NCBI GenBank assembly: GCA_000727475.1
Contig: KL647290.1
Span: 1,672,910-1,736,909, forward strand
Source of the DNA: Sarcocystis neurona
Lineage: Eukaryota; Apicomplexa; Conoidasida; Eucoccidiorida; Sarcocystidae
Direction: 5' to 3'
DNA length: 64,000 nt
The notes under the pieces are model-generated. The model saw only the letters and a program-made list of their open reading frames with translations, made no database searches and was not told where the DNA came from. Shown here piece by piece: positions 1 through 12,700 of the stretch (position 1 is its first letter; each line of letters starts with the position of its first letter). The position numbers and the translations under genes were made by a program.

Positions 1-3000
1 TCCCCGCATTTACGGGTACCCTTTTCGTGAATCCTATATACTTCCATGTGGCAAGTACACGCTGGCATCTTTATACAAGGGAGCAGTGGAAAGTCCTGCA
101 TCGACCCATCTACAGCGCCTACAGGAGGAATATAACCAGCACGTACGGAAGCCTTCTGTAGAGGCACAAGCTACTTCCAAAACTACGCGTTCTGACTCAA
201 CTGCCAGAAGCTACCGCATAACATTTATATCCTGGTACGGTGGACAGATCAACTTTCACAGAAAAACACCTGAGCACTCGTCTGCCCGGTGGCGCTGGAC
301 TCGTGTAGCCTCCGGGTCTATGGCTTCGCTTTGGCTTTACACAGTCATGTAGAGTTATACAGCCGAGGTTACACCCGTGGCGTGTACTGCCTACGCGAGG
401 GTAGCGCTGAATTGCTTCGAGCACGATCGTTGAAGTTTGAGCCGCACTTTTCTGTGTGGTGTTTCGTGGGTTGGCGCAGATCCATGTATAGGGGCTTCCT
501 CATATATGGTGTAGAAGCTGAAATATCGAACTAACTTCGGATATATCGGCCAGAGCCAACGCAGTGCTTCGGGGTATCACTCTCACGCGCACATGTACAC
601 TCGAAGCTGTGACGGAGCTTTCCTTTCTATTCTGTAGTAACAAACCCTATCGGACGGTCATTCCTCGGGAATTCGACTGCCTGTTTCCATCCTACTGGTC
701 CCGTGCGAGTCTGTGCTCATGTGTTCTGATCGTTCTCCAGCGAGGGGAAATATGCGTCGAGACAGAAGCGCTCAGTACGCAGCAGGTTGAGATGCTCTTC
801 AGCTTCATATCTGCGACTGTCTTCCTCTTTTTCTGCACTGTTACAGCATAATCGCTGCTCTGGTCCTCTGAATCGTGTTTACTGTTTTTCTCAATGAGCA
901 GGAATGCGGAACTCATACATCCAGAGCCCTTGGAAATCGTCCTGCCTTTCGCGCGTACTTCCTCCTATCGCATGTCCATTGACGAGCAAGACGTGATTTT
1001 GGTTGTCCTACAGGAAAGCCTGCGCCCTGCAGCGGAGCTTCAGCGCAGGTTTATACAGCAAACTCTGCATGCTTTAAATGGTCTTAGCCGCAGCAAGAAC
1101 TGGATCGCCGGCGACTCCACCGGCTTATTTCTTTCCAATCTGTTTGGCACGAAAATAATGTTGAGCAAACCCTTAACACTGAACTCACAGGGGTTAGTCT
1201 GGTTTAAAAGGAGTAACGTGCTTGTAAAAGCAATAAAATCTTGTCGTCACTCCGTGCGGGCGTCCGAAAAAGGTTTTGTCGGGACGCTACTCACCTTCGC
1301 AGGCGCCGGGAGTGCGCTTTTCGCCGGCACACACTTATCCACAAGCGAACCTGCTCCCCAACTCGACAAGTTGCTCGACCTCCTCGATGTTAAGTGCTCT
1401 GCAGCAGTCAATGGAAGTAGGCGTCCTTGCCCCCTGAGAATCACGGAAGTGAATGGACACGGAGGAAATTTTGAAACAATACTAGACAGAAGATAGCCAC
1501 AATCAAGGATACTCTGTGCGTAAAACTTTGCAGCCTTTGCAACAAGCATGCTACATCACAAAAGCAGTATCCTTTAAGAAGCCATGTAGGATGAAAAGTG
1601 TCTCCTAATAAGCACTAGATAGGTAGTTGCTTTATCAAGTACCGAATTTCGCGAGGTAACTTTCATCAACGTGTTGTTCTGTTTTTGCGTGTGCTGCTGC
1701 AGAGGCGTCCGTTGACGGTAGTGTGTTCCTGGCTGGTGACTTCAACACTCGTCTGTCTCCAGATGCTGTCGAAACAACTTTGGCTGCTCTTAGAGGCAGC
1801 ACAAAGCACCCCCTTATGAGTAGGCGGACTATTCTATCTTGAAGACGCTTATTCTTATTCTGCAAGAAGATTAACCCATTTCTTAACCTTGAGGGCGTCG
1901 GTGCAACCGTGCCTTCACGTGAGTGTCCAACTTCTTCCGAAGTACAAAATTAGGGAAGAAGCACGTACTGACTTATCTGTGTGAAGGTTGCTGGTGTGTG
2001 TACCATGCTTGTGGAAGAGCAAACACATGTGCGAATATTCTGCGGGATTTGCTTCTGCTCGAGTTCCACGAAAACCCTCCCTCACCACCAGTTCAATCAC
2101 AGAGTGAAGTCGTCTCCATCACTTTCTATTGGCTGGCGAGAGATGCGATTCGTTGCCAGTTGTCGCACGCCACGTACACTTGCATCACTGTCAAAAAACA
2201 GCGTACACCTTCTTTTGCAAGCTGGCCTTTGAAAGTAAACGTACAAAAATCACCGATCTGTTTACTCCATTGATACATCGCAACTACTTTTCTTTTTAAC
2301 AGCCCGTATTCAGGCCAGCATATCAGTCAGGACCACAACTGTGTGCCTGTTCCTGTCCCTTCCTCTCTGGTATATATTAATGATTATACACAAAAGCGTG
2401 AGATTCTTAGGCGAGCATGCTTCAGTTCGACGGCTGTTTTGCTTCTGCCTATGTACCCGTAAGTTGCACTACGGATACATGTGCGTAGCTGCATTAGGGA
2501 AAGTGCCACGCAATCACAGAACACGTTTCTGAAAGACTACAGAACTTGTTTAGTGCACCTCCTAACATGAGTCTCCAGTCCTCTACCCACGGCGGGACAC
2601 GCGGCTCATATTTCCGTACACATCGTATCCGTGGACAGGACTCTACTAGTGAAATATCTACAGCTATATGCGTGTTCAGGTGAGGTGATCAGCCCGGCTT
2701 GTGTCCACTAAGGGCTTTATTTGGTAAGAGTGTTACACTTGCGTGCAGGGAATGTCCACTCCTTGTTCGCCTTTGACATGATGGTGTCGTGCAATTTCTC
2801 GTCCCACACGGAACCGATGCCTTTCACATCACGTGTGTTGGTGGTCGCTTATCTTTTAGCTTCTCCCACAGCCGAAGCGGCAACAGACGTTGAGCGGTTA
2901 ATGGGCACTTTCACACCGGAGGGAAAGGAGGCGCTGGCAAAAGACTTTGACGATAAGTATGCGGCAGTGTTGTGGAGCGTGGACACGATGGGCGGTGCAC

Positions 3001-4140
3001 AGCTTGAATCCTCCAAAGACGTCCGGCAAGCTTTGTTAGCTCATAATTTTACTCACACTAACGTGTGTTACGGAGCTGGATTCACCTACGACTATCAGAA
3101 ATCCTGTACTTTGAAGGATCACTCTGTTCCGGTAGGTACACTCTGCGCGGAACCAAGATGGGCGGGACGCAGCAGCAAAACGAAGCACTTTTAACCCTGT
3201 GTTGTGCCATCGTCGAATTACTAGGCTAGAACATCTATTGTGTAACACGATGCGTAATTCCCCACTGAATAAGGCTTGAGTTTGGCATATTCATGCTAGT
3301 GTGTAGGGGATATGTCTTTAAAAATCTACTAGTAAACAGATATATCAAATGTGGTCTCTTGGGTGGTTTCCTGCTACGGGCGGCAAAGCTACACATATCT
3401 GTCTCCGTTTATCGGCAGCCTTCCTCGATGCCTTCGGCATAGCCTCGCACACTAGTACTGTATGCGTGACCATGCACTCAGTATTGGATCTGCATTTGAT
3501 TTTTTTTCGAAAAATTACCCAGTCCATTATTCCCCACACGGTCTGCTTTACAGTAAAGTCATGTCACTGCTGGAGTGAGAACTACCACGTGGTTTCTCTC
3601 TTTCCCACTATTTTAGCCTCGCAGGAGCAGCGAAGATTGCTTGTAAGGAAAGTGTTACCTGATTTGCTTGTGTCAGCTAGATTACAGTCGCATTACTAGT
3701 CACGCCATAACAAACTGTCGTTGTTGGTCGGAAAAGTCCTCTGTGGAATGACTCTTCCGTGCACCCGTGTATAGTGTTCATGGGGAAAGTCTGAGCATCA
3801 GCGTGAAGCACCGGGTGTGAACAATGGTGACTGTATGCTTCCTGCCTGTACAACCACGTTTCAGGTTCAGCCGCTGAAACTCATGCAGCAGTGCTTATCG
3901 GCGCGAGCCCGAACAGACCCGCGGCAGGTGGGTTTCCTTGACCGGCTTGTCATCAGATACCCAACACTGGCACCAGCTCTCCCACCAAGTGAATCTCCTC
4001 GGGTGATCCCCATTCTGCGGAGTGCCCAGCAAGTGATAAATTTCCGTAGCGACCACGCTATGCAGGTGTGGGAAATACAGCTGTTCTACAAGTCAAACAC
4101 GTCAACCTTCTTTTGGCAATTTCGCAAAAGCAGCAGGTAA
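1..4140 (+). CDS. EEP-superfamily protein EEP1, 5'-truncated by window edge
   Basis: Multi-exon gene, read by aligning its frames with EEP2 and EEP3. Exons: 2-234 (open from the window edge), 902-1416, 1703-1819, 2872-3131 (acceptor could be 2859 instead of 2871) and 3865-4140. All splice phases equal those of the paralogs. Visible EEP motifs are VVLQES (catalytic Gln-Glu, codons at 1011-1016), EKGFVG, AGTHLS, AGDFNTRLS (metal/phosphate-binding Asp-Asn, 1735-1746), GFLDRLVI and FRSDHAMQ (catalytic Asp-His, 4048-4056). Exon 3 opens with NAELIHPEP, matching NTELFTPTP in EEP2. The family hydrolyses phosphodiester or phosphomonoester bonds; the 5-phosphatase-like motif order is my reading and the substrate is unknown. 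Exon 1, expected to carry a signal peptide, and the start of exon 2 lie upstream of the window. It is more diverged than EEP2/EEP3, and exon 4 is 30 nt shorter. The stop at 4138 overlaps a good donor (GCAG|GTAAGG at 4137), so a further 3' exon is possible. Confidence 0.72.
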
Positions 4141-7100
4141 GGAGGACATAAAAAGCGCAGGCGCGGATTGTGGGATAACGCACAGCGTACCGCACACGTT
4201 GACTTGTTCGCTCTGTGTGAATGCTGCACAGAAAATTCTTAAGAAGGTGGCGAACAACTGCCGGCTTTCTTTCTTCTCGGGGCAGCGGAAGGAATTCTCA
4301 GTCGAAGTACCTCAGGAAAAGAGGTCTCCGCAAATCGGTTACCCGGAAGCTGTGAACTATGTCCTTTTGCAAAGGGAGACATTCGCGAAAACGTGACGCC
4401 ACCGTGCGCTGCTGCGTCTGTTCTATTTGAAGTTAAGAAGTCGACGTGCACCACGTACACACGCGTGCGCAAACGTTTATCTGCAGAGCTGCGTGCGTAC
4501 TCTGCTGCTCCGGCCGACTGTAGGCACCTCATCACTTGACAGCGACGAGCGGTCCGTCGCAGCGGACGGTACACTCCTTCGCTACGCAGCCATGCTGAAG
4601 GAGAGCCGCGCAGACGCACTGTGTATCACATAATTCTGCAGTCCAGCACACAGGTGCGTACGTGCATGCGTGGAGTCGTACGCTTCTTCAAGCCGACGTC
4701 TACGTGGAGTAGGTTGATGTGAAGAGGGGTGCAGCGGCGTAGAGTTACGCATTCCTTAACTTTTGTGTTGCTCACAACTCCGAGTGCGCCCCTCTTAGTC
4801 TCATTCCAGGTTCGGAAGCGGCTACTCGAAATCTTGGACTTCCAGGGGATTTCTTGTGTGTAGAGGCCACACGTGGACTGTTATCTTCTGGTCCGATGGA
4901 GGAAATGGCCATTACTGCAGCAGTCATGTTGCAGCCGCCAAAAACTTGGTATTAGTCTCTGCTGTGTACTTTGAACATTGGATCGCTAATGCGTATTCTA
5001 ATCCACTGCGTTCAGCAAGGGTTACCACACCCTTACTACATTAGTTTCAAACAAAACGCTCACTGTGGGGCGTTACGGGTCTATTATGATGGAAATTTCT
5101 TTTTTGGTACGAACAAAAGAACGACACCTCGTTAGTACTTTAGTGTGGACTCCGTCAATCTACTACACCGTTTGAGTTACGACAGCACAAAATACACGCA
5201 CGTTGTTCACGTGGCACGAGCAGCACAGTCGAATCGACGCTCTTTGAAATCGGTTTCGACCTCGACGACAAAATTGTGCCACGAGGATGTGGTGCCCCGA
5301 ATCCCGCTATGTGCGTCATGGAGACATTAAAAAAGAACGTTTGCAATGTACTCGCACACATCTACATGGGTCTTCGGTGGAAGATGGGGGGCCCAGCTTT
5401 ATTCAGAGCGCATCGAATGCCAGAAGCCTTTATCGACACATGGAAATACAAGCGATTGTCCCGGTAGTCTAAATGAGAGATGCGGTTGAAACGGCGTAGA
5501 TTTTACCTTAGCAGCATAAGGGTAGACGAACGATACTACGATGCTATCTGTGTACCCTGCGCACATCCACGGAGGAAACAAACGATACTACGATGTTATG
5601 CGTGTACCCATCACACTTCCACCAAATACGTGTACTTGTGCATCAGTGAAGATGCATTCCGTATGCATACAAATATCTGTGTACCCTCTTCTTATCCTCC
5701 AGCATTAGTTGGGGGAACCAGTTTCTAGTTTAAAGACTGCCTTGCCTGCGTGCAACCCCGCGGCTCGAAAAAGATGAAGTGTCGAACACACATGAGCATG
5801 GAGCGCCATACAGTCAGACATCTTCGATGATGTCACACTTGCACTACCGGCGTCGGAACGAATGTTAATGTGTACGGGTGTACCGGCATCTCGTTACCGC
5901 TCCAATGTCCGCGCGCGTAGCAAGTACCAGAGCGTGCCCCGTGAATAATGCCGCCGACAAAGGTATACACTGAGTACATCAGGGCCCATCCGTGCATTAC
6001 ACATCACAAATATGTAGTAGAGATAGCCCGTGGATTTAAGATGGAAAGTAAAGGGTACGGAAGACTAGACTGCTGTGGTTTACGCCACGGATGACAGAAG
6101 ACCTTGGAAACGTAGTCGGTCTTCTTTATGAATGTTGGCCTCGTCCGCTTACATTTTAACAGTCTAGCGTTTCATATTCGTAAGCACGCTCTGCAAGAAG
6201 CTGGATCCGCGCATCTCTAAAAGTAGTGATTGTCGACGAACTCACTGCTGATTCTTCATACGTATTCTTACAGTACTATTTGGCTGAAGGTTTGCAGCAG
6301 CTCCTAAGTTTGTGATAGCGGCTGCCTTTCGCGCTAACCACGTGACGTCGAAGTGTTGCACGCTGCTCGCGAACGGTTCTCATCAGTAGAAGGTAGACGA
6401 AAGAGAAACGTGTCTATCTTCTCCTGTGTGAATGAAGCACTTTTGAGTGGAGAGAGACGCTGCACAAATTGGCTCAAAGAAGATTACCTAGTGTTCATAC
6501 GCATGTAACTTTGAGAGAAGTTTGTACACACAGAGGTCCAGAAGTGGCTTCTTTTACACGGGCATCTTACACAAACATTACGGAAGACTGTTCCCGCAGA
6601 CCTACTGCCGTGTGGCGTCGCACGCTACGGTTGAAATGCGTGTAGCATCCTCGTACACGCGCATTCATCTATACAGACGGACAGATCGTCGTGACTGTAT
6701 GAAAATATCATCTGGATCAACACTCTTCGTGGTATATATTTGTGGTACATAGTAGAGCTCAACTTGCGTGTGTGGGTGCATCAATGGAGGTGCACCTCGT
6801 GGATCCAGGATGTATATTTTGAGGATGCTTCCTCGTTTTCCACTGATACCGCGCACCGTTCTACAAACAGAACTACCTGACACGCTGTTCACGCTTCAAC
6901 GCAACTACGTTAGAGTGTGCACTTTCTTCCTGGGCCGGTTGAGGTCATGAATATGCGCATACTGTATAGTAAATTGGGCCCCTGCATACACACTCGCGGT
7001 TTACTACTGTGGTGCTACTCTGTATGTACATGGATCCGGGTACGGCAGATGACGAATTCGTGTATATGTTGTGTTAGGCAAGCATGTCCTCTTGCTATGT

Positions 7101-8039
7101 TTCTACGTGCTGCGTAAGTGCAACCATTCGTATAGGGCGGGACATACAGGGAGCCACTGCCCACACACGTATGATGCGGTTTCACATACTAAATTCTATA
7201 CCTCCGTTAGTGTGCAAATACAGGTATAATAATATTTCTTAATTACGCGTAGCGTCGGTACCATATCATCCGTACAGAGTTCGCCTAGATATATGCGCAT
7301 GATCCGAGAAGGATTCAGAATCTTCCTCTGGTGAGCGGCACGGTACGTAACTGCTAACGTCTTAGAATGGAGGAAACGAGAAATTTTGTCCGTCATATAC
7401 AGAATGACGACACACGCATGCATTCGTTGACTACTGACGGTAAATGTTGTAGTATGTATGTTCATCTGTGAGGGAATACGCACACAGCGTGTACGCCTAT
7501 CAAAAGAGATACACGGTCCATTCCAAGTTACGCAGTTCCACTGTCACATATGTGACACGTGGACAAGCTAGGAGTGAGGATGGTGCAGAAGGCTTGTTAC
7601 ACGTTCGCAGCGTGGGAATTTAAAGACTTCACAGGGCCAAAGTGTACACACAGTGCAGGATCGTTCTGTCTGTGCACGCTGTGGGCTTCACCAACTAACG
7701 CAGTGTACCAGTGGCGTAGACGTGTGCCATATATTGATAGAGCAGATCCTCTAATATACGTACACTCCCCCCTGCTGGTCATTTGCATATACATACAATT
7801 CACCTATGTAAGCGAAGAGGGTTATTCGTTTATCTATAAAGCATTTATTTAGAGTAGAAGCTTAATGCCACAACGTGTGCGTAGACGATACTGCAGTATG
7901 CGCAAGGGTACTATTTCTGCATGCAACGGGCAACTGTGAACGCAGCTTTCCCATCCCGTTGCCGTCGAGAACGGAGAAGCTCTGTATTTTGACTTGCTTC
8001 CATTCGTTCTTTTTGAGAAATGCCGTTTTTAGCCTGTAG
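4141..8039. other. Intergenic sequence without a supportable gene
   Basis: Only short open frames occur on both strands (the longest is about 126 codons, antisense at 4239-4619, without an ATG or recognisable motif). No EEP motif, tRNA-like structure or other RNA gene was recognised. Apart from a weak 52-bp tandem repeat at 5.5 kb it has little low-complexity DNA, unlike the RPB2 gene to its right. Confidence 0.5.
5529..5620. repeat. Two-copy diverged tandem repeat, period about 52 bp
   Basis: The string AACGATACTACGATG begins at 5529 and again at 5581, each time followed within 20 bases by GTGTACCC. A weaker trace (ATCTGTGTACCCTC) recurs near 5670. It lies in intergenic DNA and has no evident function. 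Confidence 0.55.
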
Positions 8040-9761
8040 TCCCGTCTTTCCTCCGTCACGTCTTGCCCAGCGTCTTCCCTCCTCATGTCTCTCGTTTCGT
8101 CCCGTCCCGCCCGTCACTGCACTGTCCTGCAAACTACCTGTGTTTATTCCTGTTTCGTCCCTTTCCTCTTATCCTTTGTGCTCTCTCTTACCCACTCGTC
8201 TCGTTTTCTTACTGCCGTTCAACCCCATTTGCTGAACACCTGGTATAACGTGGCCCGCTGGTTTCCACTAAAGGCCGCCGTCGCAACGGATGGAGGAAAC
8301 CGATGTTACGGTTTGTACTACTCTTCTTCATGTGAGCTGGTGAGCCTTTTCAAGAACAGCATCTCTTGTTCATGTGAGTTTTCCGTGCTGGGTCCGGGAG
8401 AGCTGCTGGAAGTCTGCTGGCGTCTTCTTCGTATTTTCGTCTCCACGTCTTCGGTTATCACTGTTCCGATTCACTGCTGATTGGTTGCATTTTTCTTTGC
8501 TCCACACTTCATAATCAGTCGAAACATTCGCGTGTGTTTGCTTTTGAGGGAGTCTGACCTTTTCGCGAGCCAGAGAGTCCGCAGAACAGCTGATCCTGGC
8601 GACGAAAGCATACTCGGTGGTGCCTTTTCCAAGATGGTACGTGCATGTACATATGCGTGTATATATATATATATATTGTGTATATATGGAGCCCATGTAT
8701 GATTGCGTGCAGCCGTAAATGTGCGTGTGTGTGTATATGTACACATTTAGGTGAGGCTTCCCTTTCCAGTCCACGTACACATGTAGTGAAGAGTTTTATG
8801 TGAATGTACCTGCTGTCCAAGTCTTCTCACAAATGGTCGATTCGTTTCCTCCGTGCGTCTCCTTTTCCGTAACGGCGTTCCATTGCAGAATGAAGGCTCA
8901 CCAGCCATAAAGAATGGCTGCGACGCCGGACGACGTAGAAGATGGGAACTCACGTGCTTTCAATTTCCCTAATTTTGAGGCATCTTTTACTGATCCGCAA
9001 CATTCCCGTTCCCTTTGTCGCATTCGTGGTCTTTCCCCGTTACTCCTGTTCGTGTTCCCCTCTCCTTCTTTGTCGTTTTCTACCGACTTTCTTTTTCCGT
9101 CTTCCTCTCCTACCTTTCTGTACTTTCTTGTTCGTTTCTCGTTTTTCTTCCTCCTAGCGTGGCTTTCCTTTTTTCCCTTTCCTGCTTTTTCGGCTTCCGG
9201 TCGCGCTGTCTTCTTCTAATTCGGTTTTTCCGGTTCTCTCTTCTGTAGCGCTGCCGTCTTCAATAGACTTCCCCCCCTGCGACCTCGGGAGCCACTCTTC
9301 TTCATCCTCGTCGTTACCTCTTTTCCTTCTTCACGTTTCTCTTTCAGCGAGTTTTCTTCCAGTGCTTCTCCATCGCCTCGTCCTCTGTTTTCCTTTCATC
9401 GTTCGCCTCGCCGCTTTATATCTCACTTTGTACTGTTACCCGTCGTCGCGTGCAGTTTCAGTTGCAAGGGCACGACTTATAATGAAAGCTACTGCTTGTG
9501 GGCATCCTGTTTACCCATACGCATTTAGATACAGAAAGTTATACCTGAACGCCTACATACACGTATACAAACATTTGTGTATGTGCGAACGTGTGTAAGT
9601 ATATAGGTGTTCAATTCTATGTACCAAAACGTATACACGTATATATACCTACGTAGGATTTCCACAGGTGTACAAACACGTGTATGCACGTGTGTAGGTT
9701 GTCTGCGTTTTCCTTCTCTAATTCGGCAACAGAGCACGAGTGTTTGTGAACCTTTTGCTTT
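8040..9761 (+). promoter_or_regulatory. Pyrimidine-rich upstream region of RPB2
   Basis: The 1.7 kb before the RPB2 start codon contains two strongly C+T-rich blocks on the plus strand (about 8040-8220 and 9005-9420), a (TA)n run at 8660-8675 and TG/TA-rich DNA at 9540-9700. No gene is recognised in it. Its position makes it the likely promoter and 5' UTR, possibly with a 5' UTR intron. No specific element can be named, because coccidian promoters lack a reliable TATA box. The regulatory role is inferred from position only. Confidence 0.3.
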
Positions 9762-12700
9762 ATGGAGGAAAGTCCGTGGGAGGGCTCCTCTGCAGTGGGG
9801 ACCGGGGAGTCCCCTCCGGAGGACGCCGCCGTTTCTGCCCCTGCTGGAGAGGAGGAGGACGAAGAAGACGAGGAGCAGCTGGACAGCCAAGAGGCCGAGG
9901 TTTTGCGACCTGCAGCAGCAGACGAAGGGGTGGGGGAAGAGGTAGAGGAGGAAGAGGAGGAAGAAATAGGCGACGACGAAGTAGTCGTAGAAGAAGGCGA
10001 CGCTGGCTTCGTTTCTGCGGGTGCAGCTGACAGAGGGGAGGAGGCGGCCTCGTACTACGTGCCGGCTGCGGCTGCGACGGAGGCGACGCCTGCAGCAGCA
10101 GCGACAGCAGCGGCCGCGGCAGCGAGAGCTGCAGCAACGGCAGCAGAGGAGGCAGCCGCTCCGGACGACGGTGAGGAGGAAGAGGAGGAGCAGCACCCGC
10201 ATACCTCCAGAGGCGGGGAGGGAGGACGCGGCCATCACACTGACGTCTTTTTTCCCCTAGGGGACGCCGCAGACGGCAGCGCAGCAGCAGATGCCGACGC
10301 CTCCGCTGATGCGGTCGCGGAAGACGCTGCAGCAGCGGATGAGGAACCGCTCGACCCAGACTTCGCGAGCTGGGCAGTCGTCAGTTCCTTTTTCCACTCC
10401 CACGGCTTAGTCAACCAGCAGATCGAAAGTTTCAACGACTTCGTCCTGTACAAAATACAAGAAATTATCGACGAACATCCCCCTATCGAGATCCGGTGAG
10501 AAAAACCCAGGTTGACCTGCAGAGCGAAATACATATATACATCTTTGTGCGCGAGGCTGCAGAAAGACGGTATAAGGATGCGGTGTGTACGTGTAGAGAT
10601 GGGGGACACACGCGCGCATTGTACACGTCGCGCCACAAACACAGAGGGACTCCGCAGGCAAAGCTCTGTCTCGTAGCCCTTATCTATACGTATTACAGGT
10701 AGGTTCAACACGTCCTGTAAATATGAGAGAGACACGTGTATGTCTGGACATGTGTGTCCTCCTTCTCTGTATGTGGGGAATGTAGACACGCTTCTTCGCC
10801 ACGTCCGTATAAACCTCCTGATACGTAGGGCGGTCTCCGTGCACAGAGAGAGGTGTCTACTCGTAGGAGAAGTAAACAGGCCTGGAGGCATGTCTCCGGC
10901 GGACGGCCAAGGCACCGCGGAGTGTCTTCTCACGCAGCCAGCAGCGCAAGTCGACTCTGTCGTGTATCACGACAACTTTGTTGGTCTCGACTGAAACTCG
11001 AACCACGTCATAGGGGGCATAGGAGAGACAAACAACTCGAAAGCTATGTGTCATACTTCACTATGTAGATATATATACGTGTGTGTGTATATATGGTGTG
11101 TCCCTATTTACTGTGTATATATATATAGATAGGATGTGTGTACCATTTCTATGTATGTATATGTATATGTGAAGTGCCGAACTTTACTGTGTATATATTA
11201 ATATGTACATGCGTACGTAATATGTTCAACTTTACTATCCGCATATATGTATGTACATATATGTGTACATGATGTGTCTCACATACGTGTGTCTGACGTG
11301 TCTCACTTTACAGTGTAGTTATCAGTATGTATGATCTGTCTAACTTCCCTGTGTACATATATGCGTATATGTGATGTGTCTGACTATACTATATATGTAC
11401 ATATGGGGAGGTGTAGGTGCGTCCACGGGTGTACAGAAGTGTAGCTGCGTCGGTTTCTACAAACGTACGTGGGAGCCGAGATGCGTGGCGCATCTGCAAA
11501 ACCACTGCAGGCCGCTGCCTGAGAAGTGATTTGTTGAGGTATGCAGCTCCTTTCGTATGAGCTGCGACTCGCTCTGCGGCGCGGTGTTTACGTGTGTGGA
11601 CAGCTGCATAGACCACGACATGCTGGATCGCGTGAGCCCGTTAAAAGCTGTCTTACACAGACAAAGACAGTCTGTCTCGTCTTGATATATCGGGGACAGG
11701 CGCATGCGTCCTCGTCCCCATGCAGCACACTCACACCTATATCTCTACAGCTCTGTAGCGATGTACGTGTACGTGCGTGCCTGCGCGCATGCGCTTGGGC
11801 GGCGGGGGCATACACGGGTGGACCTTGTGTGCGGCGCCGTGGACGCACGTGTGTCTGTGTGTGGAGGTGCACTTGCCTCTGGTAGCAGTTGTCTGCTGTA
11901 GATAGACGTGCCCCGCACCCCCCGGTGTACAGACACAGAAGGGCACGTTGCCTGCGTTGAGAAACGAGAAAGTCGTTCGGCGTGCTTTCAGCAGGAACAG
12001 CAGGACAGCGTGGAAGTCAGCGGCTACTTTTGCAAGAACACTTCCCATGCCAACACCCTCGTGCCTCGGTGCCAGCTGCAGCAGCTGCTCCTGGGTGTCG
12101 CCTGCCGAGCGCCTGCCTTCTGGGCAGGGGCGTGCGTGCGTGTGCCGTTGCGTCAGGCCGTGGACCGAGACGAAGGCCGTGGGGGACCTGGCTTGCACTT
12201 AGAGTCGGGACGCGAGAGATACGCGTGATTATGTGTGGGGAACACTGCGTAGTAGACGAAGCGACGGCTAACCTCCCGCCGCACAGAGCGCTTGTGTGGC
12301 TGCCACAGACCGGGGGGGTACGTGCCGGCGAGACGCGTGAACGGGCTGAACACGACTCCTGCTACGTGCGCGGGGCGTTGCATGCAGCTGTGTGGGTGGG
12401 TATGTCTGGCTGGGGAAAACTCTTGTTGCTCTCTCCCGCCGTAGGCGGCGACGTGCTTGTGTGAATATTTGCGCGTGTAGGCGCGCACTCGTACGCCTTC
12501 TTGCGGTGTGCTGACGAGTGCGCTTGCACCGCCCCAAAACTTGTGTTTCTTGCCCGTAGCTCCGCTTACTCTGTGGTAGAGAGACAACGTCCGGCGGCTG
12601 TGGGCGACCTTCGTCTGCCTGCAGCTGCGGTTGCTGCTTTTCTGTCCGCGCGCCGATACTGCGCCGTTGTTGCCGGCGCTGCCGCTGTTCCTTCCGTCGC

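Noticed and set aside
4239..4619. 126-codon minus-strand frame
   Set aside because: Arg/Ala/Ser-rich, no ATG at the start, no motif; chance frame downstream of EEP1.
8370..8820. Tyr/Ile/His-rich frames around 8.4-8.8 kb
   Set aside because: Translations of TATATA/TGTATG microsatellite DNA. The same artefact occurs at 14.4-14.8, 21.7-22.0, 28.5-28.8 and 54.8-55.2 kb.
9525..10238. 237-codon minus-strand frame, Cys/Arg/Leu-rich
   Set aside because: Antisense shadow of the GAG/GCA-rich RPB2 exon 1.
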